A DNA stretch of 7,095 nt from Thermoplasmata archaeon M9B1D (GTDB taxonomy: Archaea; Thermoplasmatota; E2; DHVEG-1), in the NCBI GenBank assembly GCA_002900535.1, contig MUGC01000060.1, positions 1-7,095 of the forward strand, written 5' to 3'. The position numbers and the translations under genes are program-made. Positions 1 through 5,691 of this stretch are shown here, one piece after another. The number at the start of each line of letters is the position of its first letter. Within the stretch, counting starts at the first letter, position 1. A model generated the notes under the pieces. It was not told the DNA's origin, ran no database searches, and worked only from the letters and a program-made list of their open reading frames with translations.

Positions 1-1
1 T

Positions 2-1003
2 AGAGAATATCTCAAACTTGCAAGGTCATTTAACTCATTCTTAACAGGTGTTTCTCCTGTGATGGGTGCAATTGCCATGGGTGATTTTAACTTATTTCAC
101 CTATTTATTCTATTTTTGATAGGATTTTTTGGACATACATATGGTTTTGTATTAAACGATATAATGGATCATAAAATTGATAAAGAAAATAAGGAAATAA
201 CCGACAGACCTTTAATATCTGGTACAATTTCAATTAAAAAAGCGTATCGTTTTGCGGTTTTTTCATTAATAGTTGCTTTTTTACTTGCTATTTATTACTG
301 TTTTATAACTGATAAATATTTTCCACTATTAGTTTTATTTTCATCGGCTTTATTAATAACAATTTACGATACAATTAGTAAAAAAGCACCTCTAATGGAT
401 ATATTTGATAGCGCTGCTATATTTATGCTTATATTATATGGTGCAACAACAGTAACAGGGAACATTTATGGCATAACAAAAATTGCATGGCTTGTATGTT
501 TACTAGGTGCAATACAAGTTTTTTTCATGCAACTTGTACCAGGAGGTCTAAAAGATATTAAAAATGATTATAAAACTGGAGCAAAAACGGTTGCTGTTAA
601 ACTTGGAGTAAGAGTCACACAAAGTGGAATTCTACAAGTTCCATTAAGCTACAAATTAGTTTCTTATTTTATTCAAATTATAGATATTGGCTTAGTTTTT
701 TTACCATTTTTTATTATTTTTACTAAAAGAGAGCCGATACATTACATAATCTGGGTGCTTCTGTTTATCGTTGCATTTAATATGATTTTTATTACCTATA
801 AATTTATAAGTATGGAATATTTCAACCGAGATAAAATGAGAAAACTTCTAGGCAGTCATTTTTCTATAAATTTTGCACTTGTACCAATAATGCTTATGGC
901 AATTAACCCATGGACTATATTATTCGTTTTTTTCCCACCGATTGGATTTATTTTTTCAAATTTAATTCTTCATGGAACATTTTTACAACCAAAAACCATG
1001 TGA
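2..1003 (+). CDS. UbiA-family prenyltransferase (UbiA-1), 5'-partial
   Basis: This is an integral-membrane enzyme of the UbiA superfamily, which transfers a polyprenyl group from a polyprenyl diphosphate to an acceptor. The frame is open from base 2 to the TGA at 1001-1003 (333 residues). The GTG/ATG codons at 59-64 are internal: upstream codons encode REYLKLARSFNSFLTG, matching the N-terminus of the second UbiA in this window (LEYARLITINQWGVAS), so only a few residues are missing. Both Asp-rich diphosphate/Mg-binding motifs are present: NDxxDxxxD (residues 52-60 from base 2; bases 155-181) and DxxxD in PGGLKDIKND (185-189). Many hydrophobic helices follow. The C-terminal part is longer than I expect for archaeal digeranylgeranylglyceryl phosphate synthase and carries a FNRDKMRK loop and a GTFLQPKTM tail shared with UbiA-2. 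The acceptor is unknown. Candidates are geranylgeranylglyceryl phosphate, a quinone ring, a tetrapyrrole (ChlG/BchG-like) or lycopene (elongase-like). Confidence 0.88.
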   Translation, partial: REYLKLARSFNSFLTGVSPVMGAIAMGDFNLFHLFILFLIGFFGHTYGFVLNDIMDHKIDKENKEITDRPLISGTISIKKAYRFAVFSLIVAFLLAIYYCFITDKYFPLLVLFSSALLITIYDTISKKAPLMDIFDSAAIFMLILYGATTVTGNIYGITKIAWLVCLLGAIQVFFMQLVPGGLKDIKNDYKTGAKTVAVKLGVRVTQSGILQVPLSYKLVSYFIQIIDIGLVFLPFFIIFTKREPIHYIIWVLLFIVAFNMIFITYKFISMEYFNRDKMRKLLGSHFSINFALVPIMLMAINPWTILFVFFPPIGFIFSNLILHGTFLQPKTM

Positions 1004-1015
1004 TTTTTATTTTTT
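1004..1015 (+). terminator. T-rich tract after UbiA-1, possible archaeal terminator
   Basis: Immediately after the UbiA-1 TGA come five T, an A and six T (1004-1015). Archaeal RNA polymerase can terminate at oligo-T runs without a hairpin. The tract could separate UbiA-1 from GGR-1, which has its own upstream box. In such A+T-rich DNA the tract could also be incidental. Confidence 0.35.
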
Positions 1016-1028
1016 AAAATACAAAAAT

Positions 1029-1039
1029 TAATTATTTAC
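1029..1039 (+). promoter_or_regulatory. TATA-like box for GGR-1
   Basis: The 11-mer TAATTATTTAC begins 52 nt before the GGR-1 ATG and recurs exactly at 2289-2299, 44 nt before the CrtC-like gene. The spacing suits an archaeal TATA box with a start site about 25 nt downstream and a leader of about 20 nt. The core ATTATTTA departs from the ideal TTTAWATA, and A+T-rich background makes chance matches easy. Confidence 0.35.
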
Positions 1040-1068
1040 TAATTAGATTGCAAATAGTCTAAGTTGTT

Positions 1069-1073
1069 AGAGG
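1069..1073 (+). promoter_or_regulatory. Ribosome binding site of GGR-1
   Basis: AGAGG lies 7 nt before the ATG at 1081, a normal Shine-Dalgarno match and spacing. It supports 1081 as the true start, as does the dinucleotide-binding fold that begins at residue 2 of the product. Confidence 0.6.
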
Positions 1074-1080
1074 AATAATA

Positions 1081-2199
1081 ATGTATGATGTAGTTGTAGT
1101 AGGTGGAAACTTAGCAGGTACATCATCTGCTATAAGTGCATCTTTAAGAGGATTAAAAGTTGCATTAATAGAAAAAAATAAACAACCTTTTATGCCTGCA
1201 CATTGTGGGGAAGCGATACATACCGATATCTTAGAATATTTCAATTTAAATAATTTGGATTATACGAAAAATCCGATTAATGAAGTAATTATAAATGTAG
1301 GCTCAAAACAATATGATATAAAATTAAAAAAACCTCTCCAAATGATCATCGACAGAAATTTTATCGAAAATGAATTCCTTAAGAGAGCTGAAGAAAAAGG
1401 CGTTAAACTAATTCTTGGTAATGGAATGAAAGATTTTAACAAACCTAATGAAATTATTCTAGCAGATAATACAAGAATCAAAGGGAAAATAATTATTGAT
1501 AGCACTGGAATTGCATGTCAGGTAGGAAAACGAATTGGACTTGCAAATATTCTCAGACCGCAAGATGTAGGTGTTGGAATACAAAGCAGAGTACAAGGTA
1601 ATTTCAAAATTGATGCAATGAAATTATGGTTTCATAAACCATATGGACCAATGGGTTATGCTTGGGTTTTTCCATTAAATAAAAATTTAGCAAACATTGG
1701 TATTGGTATAATGGGTGGCCAAAAGATTGATATGAAAGAACTTTTAGATCGTTATATAAAGTATGAGCTGAAATCAGATTATAAAATCTTAAGCACCTTT
1801 AGAGCTTGTGTACCTGTTGCAGCTCCTCTAAAGAAAATTTACAAGGATAACGTAATGATCACAGGAGATGCTGCTAGATTAACGAACTCCTTAACCGCGG
1901 GAGGTATAAGATATGCATTACTTTCAGGTTCATTTTCAGGAATCGTTGCTTCAAAATACATTAATGAAGAAATAGATAATTTAGGATTATATCAAATGAA
2001 ATTAGAAAAAGTAATAAAATCACTTACAAAAGTTTATAACAAAAAAAGAAAAATGGAAATTGAGAAAAATCTGATTAAAGGTTATTCAAGATTATTCTCG
2101 ACATTTTATACTCTAAATAAAATAGCTCCGAATATATGTATAAATTATCTACTCAAAACTATAAAAAAAGATTGGAGGATTCTTGATTCTTTATCATAA
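1081..2199 (+). CDS. Geranylgeranyl reductase family FAD protein (GGR-1)
   Basis: This 372-residue flavoprotein belongs to the GGR family, which hydrogenates geranylgeranyl chains of archaeal ether lipids, quinones or (bacterio)chlorophyll. Features seen: an N-terminal Rossmann FAD site (VVVGGNLAG, residues 5-13, with N10 where the third position of GxGxxG is usually Gly), acidic E31 closing the ribose-binding strand, the CGE motif at 42-44 matching the redox-site Cys region of archaeal GGRs, DR at 91-92, IDSTG at 139-143, the signature YxWxFPx8GxG (Y193, W195, F197, P198, G207, G209), and the second FAD motif ITGDAARLTNSLTAGG (260-275). It sits 77 bp after UbiA-1 and has its own ribosome binding site. 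CGE and DSTG look more like archaeal lipid GGRs than the plant/BchP type, while GGR-2 looks more ChlP/BchP-like. The exact substrate and electron donor cannot be read from the sequence. A basic tail follows at about 309-333. Confidence 0.9.
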   Translation: MYDVVVVGGNLAGTSSAISASLRGLKVALIEKNKQPFMPAHCGEAIHTDILEYFNLNNLDYTKNPINEVIINVGSKQYDIKLKKPLQMIIDRNFIENEFLKRAEEKGVKLILGNGMKDFNKPNEIILADNTRIKGKIIIDSTGIACQVGKRIGLANILRPQDVGVGIQSRVQGNFKIDAMKLWFHKPYGPMGYAWVFPLNKNLANIGIGIMGGQKIDMKELLDRYIKYELKSDYKILSTFRACVPVAAPLKKIYKDNVMITGDAARLTNSLTAGGIRYALLSGSFSGIVASKYINEEIDNLGLYQMKLEKVIKSLTKVYNKKRKMEIEKNLIKGYSRLFSTFYTLNKIAPNICINYLLKTIKKDWRILDSLS

Positions 2200-2212
2200 A
2201 TTTTAAAAATGG

Positions 2213-2224
2213 TTTCTATTTTTT
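2213..2224 (+). terminator. T-rich tract after GGR-1, possible terminator
   Basis: TTTCTATTTTTT ends with six T, 14-25 nt past the GGR-1 stop, with no convincing hairpin before it. It is a plausible oligo-T archaeal terminator. It lies in the 133-bp gap that also holds the presumed promoter of the CrtC-like gene. Confidence 0.35.
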
Positions 2225-2266
2225 AAGCCACAACAATAATTATAAAAAGAATGAAGAGTTAATATC

Positions 2267-2278
2267 TTATTGCAATAA
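2267..2278 (+). repeat. 12-bp perfect palindrome upstream of the CrtC-like gene
   Basis: TTATTGCAATAA is fully self-complementary and ends 10 bp before the TATA-like box at 2289-2299. That is where an archaeal activator or a TFB-recruiting regulator would bind. It may be an operator for the CrtC-like gene. The only support is symmetry and position. Confidence 0.3.
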
Positions 2279-2288
2279 AAATTAAAGA

Positions 2289-2299
2289 TAATTATTTAC
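2289..2299 (+). promoter_or_regulatory. TATA-like box for the CrtC-like gene
   Basis: This TAATTATTTAC is identical to the 11-mer before GGR-1 and begins 44 nt before the ATG at 2333. A start site about 25 nt downstream would give a leader of roughly 10-15 nt that still includes the AAGGA ribosome binding site at 2319-2323 (9 nt before the ATG). The inference rests on the shared element and spacing only. Confidence 0.35.
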
Positions 2300-2332
2300 A
2301 AGGTATAATAAGAATATCAAGGAAAAAATAAT

Positions 2333-3352
2333 ATGATTCTTTCGCAAAAAGATAAACAGTCAAAGCGTAGACAAAAATATTTTGATTTTTTTCCAGAAGA
2401 TGTACATTTGAAGGATGATGCATATCACGGATCAAATGCAATCGCATTCACTGAGTGGTGGTATTTTGATGCTGAATTAGATAATGGCTACAGCATCCAA
2501 ATGCACTTAAGAGTTGGAAGTTTATTAAAAAATAGCGTTGTTTTATTCTTTAAAAAATTTGAGATATACAAAGATAAGAAATTTTTAATTAGTAAAAGAA
2601 AAGTTCATCTTAAAAGACGTGTTTTTGTGTCTAATGATACTCCTAATGTTAAGATAAATAATAAAGAAATTATTAATGGATATATAGATAAAAAAACAGG
2701 TAAATGGGTTTATGATACTAATTTTGAAATAGAAGATGCTGGTTTATATTTAAAATTTGAAGGTACTGGCAATGGATATAAAGGCGTTATTGGTAAACCG
2801 ATAAGCAAAAAGGGAATAACTAAACAAGGAAAATGGGCGGTAATATTACCATTTGCTAATGTTAGTGGAAAGATAAAAATAAAAAATAAGATTATAACAG
2901 TAAAAGGCTTTGGATATCATGACCATAATTGGGATATGAGAGGAACAGTTATTACAAACTATGGTTGGTTATGGGGGAAAATATACACAAAAGATTATAC
3001 AATTGTTTGGTCTAAAGTTTTTAAAACTAAAGATATCAGTTCAAATTTATTAATTATCAGTAAAAAAAATGGGAATTATATAAATATTGAATCTGATGAG
3101 ATAGAATTTATAACTGATGAATATAAAAAAGAAAAAAAGAGAATAATACCTCATCATTTTTATTTAAATGTAAATAATGATAATATAAAACTAGAAATCG
3201 ATATGAAAGCTGAAAGCGTTCATCATCAAAAAGTTTTTGGATTTATTAACTATTATAGATTTCATATGGAATGTAAAGGTTATGTATCAATAGATTCAAA
3301 AAAAGAAGAAATTAATGATATATTAATTAGTGAGTTTTTAAGATTTGGATAA
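2333..3352 (+). CDS. CrtC/AttH-like lipocalin-fold protein (carotenoid 1,2-hydratase superfamily)
   Basis: This 339-residue soluble protein has no signal peptide or membrane helix. It carries the hallmarks of the CrtC (hydroxyneurosporene synthase)/AttH family, which folds as two lipocalin-like beta-barrels. The N-terminal domain has the EWWYFDAELDNG motif (residues 41-52). The second domain opens with KGFGYHDHNWDMRG (191-204; D197, H198, N199 and W200 are the family core) followed by YGWLWGKIY (210-218). CrtC adds water across the terminal double bond of acyclic carotenoids. Relatives include fungal lipocalin-like pericyclases, and tocopherol cyclase is a more distant analogue. Its setting between two UbiA/GGR pairs suggests hydration or cyclisation of an isoprenoid chain, but the substrate is inference. 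The start is supported by AAGGA at 2319-2323. The gene ends in tandem TAA TAA (3350-3355), 3 bp from the end of UbiA-2 on the other strand. A lysine-rich, mostly beta-strand composition fits a cytosolic or membrane-surface enzyme. Confidence 0.82.
   Translation: MILSQKDKQSKRRQKYFDFFPEDVHLKDDAYHGSNAIAFTEWWYFDAELDNGYSIQMHLRVGSLLKNSVVLFFKKFEIYKDKKFLISKRKVHLKRRVFVSNDTPNVKINNKEIINGYIDKKTGKWVYDTNFEIEDAGLYLKFEGTGNGYKGVIGKPISKKGITKQGKWAVILPFANVSGKIKIKNKIITVKGFGYHDHNWDMRGTVITNYGWLWGKIYTKDYTIVWSKVFKTKDISSNLLIISKKNGNYINIESDEIEFITDEYKKEKKRIIPHHFYLNVNNDNIKLEIDMKAESVHHQKVFGFINYYRFHMECKGYVSIDSKKEEINDILISEFLRFG
3298..3304 (-). terminator. Oligo-T (minus strand) possible terminator of UbiA-2
   Basis: Read on the minus strand this is seven consecutive T, about 50 nt past the UbiA-2 stop and inside the 3' end of the convergent CrtC-like gene. 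The two genes leave no intergenic space, so any UbiA-2 terminator must lie in the opposite coding region. Lysine codons alone could explain the run. Confidence 0.2.
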
Positions 3353-3355
3353 TAA

Positions 3356-4369
3356 CTACATTCTTTTAGGTTTTAAAGCAGATCCATAGATAATTCTATT
3401 AAAAATTACAAACCAAATAAAAGGAAAAGTAATTAAAAATAATCCTATATAAATGCCAATAAATCCAATAAGCATTATTGGAACAACCATAAATCTTAAA
3501 AATTCTTGGATACTAATAATCTTTCTTATTTGATCTCTATCAAAAGTTTTTATTCTCAACATTTTAATTGTTAAAAAGAAAATTCCTATTATAAGTAATA
3601 ACATTAAAAGAGGTTGCCAATAAAAATATGGAAAGCCCTTAAGATAAAATATTGGCATCAATAGCAATATTGCGGATATAGCTTGAAACAATAATAAAAC
3701 AAAACTAAAAGATTTAGTAATTGTAACTTTGTTATTTTCAACTCTTACCCCCATTCTATATACTATATTTTTAATTCCATATAAGTAATCATGATCTGCA
3801 TCTTTTAAACCACCTGAGAAGGCATTTAAATAAAAGATTTGTAGAAAAACTAAGGAGGAGATAATAATTGTCAAATTACTTATCGTTTCTGAAACCATCG
3901 TGGCTCCAAATAAACAAAATAAGGCGGCTGCTGAACCTGAGACTACATCAGAACCAACGAATTTTTTACCATACAAATCATATAAAGTCCCTAATAATGC
4001 AGATGCAGTAACAACAATTATTGGTGTTATACTCAAATTGAAAATACCTAAGTACATCGTTAAAATAATTATAATATAAGCAATAATTAAAACAAACACA
4101 GATATATATAATGCATGAATCCTAGGAATCGAACCTGATACAAGAGGTTTTTCTCTTAAACCTTTTGAAAGTTTATCTAGTTCAAGATCACAATAATCAT
4201 TAAAAACACTGCTATAAACGGTAGCCATAACTCCCATTACTGCAAGAATAAAAAGAGGTAAAAAATCTAATTCTCCTGCACTTAGGGCTCCAAAAAGTGC
4301 TGTAAGAGAGGCCACGCCCCACTGATTAATTGTTATAAGTCTTGCATATTCCAATATTTTTACTTTCAT
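3356..4369 (-). CDS. UbiA-family prenyltransferase (UbiA-2)
   Basis: This is a second membrane prenyltransferase, 337 residues from the ATG at 4369. A TTG at 4390 would add seven residues (MHISVIY). I prefer the ATG because MKVKILEYARL gives the usual short N-terminus and the TTG falls inside an inverted repeat. The catalytic motifs are NDYCDLELD (residues 57-65 from the ATG) and DADHD within SGGLKDADHD (190-194). The 133-residue spacing between motifs is identical to UbiA-1. It also shares the FDRDQIRK loop (276-283), VPIML (296-300) and the tail NRIIYGSALKPKRM. The two UbiAs are therefore clear paralogues of a subfamily with an extended C-terminus. It is transcribed divergently from GGR-2 and convergently with the CrtC-like gene, ending in TAG. 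Substrate candidates are as for UbiA-1. Its pairing with a ChlP/BchP-like GGR leaves a ChlG/BchG-like or quinone role open, but neither is proven. Confidence 0.9.
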   Translation of the reverse strand: MKVKILEYARLITINQWGVASLTALFGALSAGELDFLPLFILAVMGVMATVYSSVFNDYCDLELDKLSKGLREKPLVSGSIPRIHALYISVFVLIIAYIIIILTMYLGIFNLSITPIIVVTASALLGTLYDLYGKKFVGSDVVSGSAAALFCLFGATMVSETISNLTIIISSLVFLQIFYLNAFSGGLKDADHDYLYGIKNIVYRMGVRVENNKVTITKSFSFVLLLFQAISAILLLMPIFYLKGFPYFYWQPLLMLLLIIGIFFLTIKMLRIKTFDRDQIRKIISIQEFLRFMVVPIMLIGFIGIYIGLFLITFPFIWFVIFNRIIYGSALKPKRM

Positions 4370-4397
4370 ATATATTACTGAAATATGCAAGACTTAT
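4335..4397. repeat. Perfect 16-bp inverted repeat bracketing the UbiA-2 start
   Basis: ATAAGTCTTGCATATT at 4335-4350 is the exact reverse complement of AATATGCAAGACTTAT at 4382-4397, with a 31-nt spacer (4351-4381). In UbiA-2 mRNA the leader arm would pair with codons 7-12 (the conserved EYARLI segment), leaving the ATG (4369-4367) in the loop. A 16-of-16 match of mixed composition this close together is unlikely by chance. It could be a translational control hairpin, a DNA operator, or the product of a template-switch mutation. Confidence 0.75.
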
Positions 4398-4410
4398 TAA
4401 TTTTGTTTTT

Positions 4411-4429
4411 GGTTAAAAAAAATTTAACC
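4411..4429. repeat. GGTTAAA/TTTAACC palindrome in the divergent promoter
   Basis: Arms GGTTAAA (4411-4417) and TTTAACC (4423-4429) surround five A. The site ends 5 bp before the symmetric TATA-like octamer and would overlap the expected UbiA-2 transcription start, the typical position of an archaeal repressor operator. It lies just upstream of the GGR-2 promoter, so one regulator could act on both genes. Confidence 0.4.
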
Positions 4430-4434
4430 TCATA

Positions 4435-4442
4435 TTTATAAA
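4435..4442. promoter_or_regulatory. Self-complementary TATA box between UbiA-2 and GGR-2
   Basis: TTTATAAA is identical on both strands and is the best TATA match in the gap. For GGR-2 it ends 32 nt before the ATG, giving a very short leader. For UbiA-2 it lies about 65 nt before the ATG, giving a leader of about 40 nt that would contain the outer arm of the 16-bp inverted repeat. No clear purine-rich BRE is visible on either side, so direction cannot be assigned. Confidence 0.45.
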
Positions 4443-4463
4443 CTAAAAAACGTTCTTAAAAAT

Positions 4464-4472
4464 AGGTTGAGG
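4464..4472 (+). promoter_or_regulatory. Ribosome binding site region of GGR-2
   Basis: AGGTTGAGG precedes the ATG at 4475. The AGGT part is 7 nt from the ATG, a good distance. The stronger GAGG (4469-4472) is only 2 nt away. The exact repeat GGATATG GGATATG (4471-4484) puts a second, out-of-frame ATG at 4482, better spaced from GAGG but leading only to ATG ATG TAG. Confidence 0.4.
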
Positions 4473-4474
4473 AT

Positions 4475-5689
4475 ATGGGATATGATGTAGCAATTGTTGG
4501 TGCTGGTCCTGCTGGTTCAACAGCTGCAATATTTTTATCAAAAAAAGGCTTTAAAGTAGCTTTAATTGATAAAAGCAATTTTCCTAGAGACAAGCCTTGC
4601 GGTGGAGGATTACCTGCTCATGTTTTAAAAAAATTTGGTGATATAATTCCTAATAATCTAATAGAATCACATTCCTATGGAGGAACAACGTTTTCACCAT
4701 CGCAAAAATATCAAATTAAACATATCACAGATGACCCATTTACTTCAATGGTTTTAAGAGAAAAATTTGACTATGGTTTAGTAAAAGAAGCGATAAAAAA
4801 TGGGGCAGAATTTAAGCCTGGGAAAAAAGTAATCGATATAGAAATTTTAAAAGAAAAGGGAAGATTGATTTTTGAAGATAAAACAAGTATTGAATCAAAT
4901 ATCATTATAGGAGCTGATGGTGTTTGGAGTACAATTGCTAAAAAAACAGGATTATCTAACAAAAATTCAAAAATAGGTTTTAGTGTCGTTGAGGAATATG
5001 AATTAGACGAAGTAACTATGGAGAAATATTTTGGAAAGAAAAGATTAGGATATATCCATTCAAAATTTCAAAATTTAGCAGGTTACGGCTGGGTTTTTCC
5101 AAAAAAAATACATTTAAATATTGGAGTTGGAGAAATAATATACAAACGTCGTGGTAAAGAATCTGCAAATTTAAAGGAAATTTATAAGAGTTACATAACC
5201 CTTCTTAAGAAACAAAAATTAATACCTGAAAGTATAAAAATTAAAAAACTCAAGGGCGGAGCATTACCTGTTTATCCTCTCAAAAAAACATACAGCAACA
5301 GAGTAATACTAATAGGAGATGCAGGTGGTTTTATTAATCCTACATCAGGAGAAGGAATTTACTATGCAATGGCCTCGGCAAAGATCGCTGCTGAAACAAT
5401 TGAAAAATCCTTAAAAATTGGAGATAACAGTGAAAGATTTCTATCAAATTTTCAAAAAAAATGGAAAAAAGAATTTGGTACAGAGTTAAAAATATTTTAT
5501 TTCATTTCTAAAAGACAACAAAAATGGAAAAATAGAGAGAAAAATCTAATGCTAATTTTTAAAGATGAAAAATTAAAAAATTTATTAATGGAAACAATGG
5601 CCGGAAATTTAGATTTAAATAAGTGTAAATGGAAGATTTTAAAAAGATATATTTACGCTTCGATTAAGAACAAATTAAGTAAATCTTAA
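4475..5689 (+). CDS. Geranylgeranyl reductase family FAD protein (GGR-2)
   Basis: This 404-residue flavoprotein is homologous to GGR-1 but closer in look to the ChlP/BchP and general archaeal GGR type. It has a canonical FAD motif VGAGPAGSTAA (residues 8-18), acidic D32 ending the second strand, FPRDKPCGGGLP (36-47) with Cys42, R95 in the VLREKFDYGL helix, GADGVWS (146-152), the family signature YxWxFPx7GxG (Y204, W206, F208, P209, G217, G219), and the distal FAD motif LIGDAGGFINPTSGEGI (279-295). The C-terminal third is basic and helical. The reaction is reduction of geranylgeranyl double bonds to phytanyl or phytyl-type chains. The substrate may be the product of the adjacent divergent UbiA-2. 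It probably forms an operon with the CrtI-like gene, which starts 2 nt after its TAA. The start is fixed by the Rossmann strand beginning at residue 3 and by the compact promoter region. Confidence 0.92.
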   Translation: MGYDVAIVGAGPAGSTAAIFLSKKGFKVALIDKSNFPRDKPCGGGLPAHVLKKFGDIIPNNLIESHSYGGTTFSPSQKYQIKHITDDPFTSMVLREKFDYGLVKEAIKNGAEFKPGKKVIDIEILKEKGRLIFEDKTSIESNIIIGADGVWSTIAKKTGLSNKNSKIGFSVVEEYELDEVTMEKYFGKKRLGYIHSKFQNLAGYGWVFPKKIHLNIGVGEIIYKRRGKESANLKEIYKSYITLLKKQKLIPESIKIKKLKGGALPVYPLKKTYSNRVILIGDAGGFINPTSGEGIYYAMASAKIAAETIEKSLKIGDNSERFLSNFQKKWKKEFGTELKIFYFISKRQQKWKNREKNLMLIFKDEKLKNLLMETMAGNLDLNKCKWKILKRYIYASIKNKLSKS

Positions 5690-5691
5690 AA

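Noticed and set aside
59..1003. UbiA-1 as a complete gene starting at the GTG/ATG at 59-64
   Set aside because: The frame is open to the left edge and the upstream codons align with the N-terminus of UbiA-2. The start must lie outside the window.
1059..1505. Small minus-strand reading frames opposite the first part of GGR-1
   Set aside because: They lie wholly over a strongly motif-bearing gene, have no family signature or ribosome binding site, and are shadows of it.
2200..2332. A small RNA or short gene in the 133-bp gap between GGR-1 and the CrtC-like gene
   Set aside because: The gap is almost all A and T, has no stable extended hairpin or supported short reading frame, and is explained by a terminator tract, a palindrome and a promoter.
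4370..4390. TTG at 4390 as the UbiA-2 start
   Set aside because: It adds only seven residues before a normal MKVKILEYARL start and has no better ribosome binding site. It also lies in the stem of the inverted repeat. It is not excluded, but the ATG is preferred.
4335..4397. The 16-bp inverted repeat as terminal repeats of a small mobile element
   Set aside because: The spacer is only 31 nt and one arm is conserved coding sequence of UbiA-2. No flanking target-site duplication is seen.
4411..4429. The GGTTAAA palindrome as an intrinsic terminator
   Set aside because: It lies upstream of both divergent genes, with no gene reading into it, so an operator role is more sensible.
4771..4962. Minus-strand 63-codon reading frame inside GGR-2
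   Set aside because: It is antisense to a conserved FAD-enzyme region, has no recognisable motif, and gives no evidence of being expressed.
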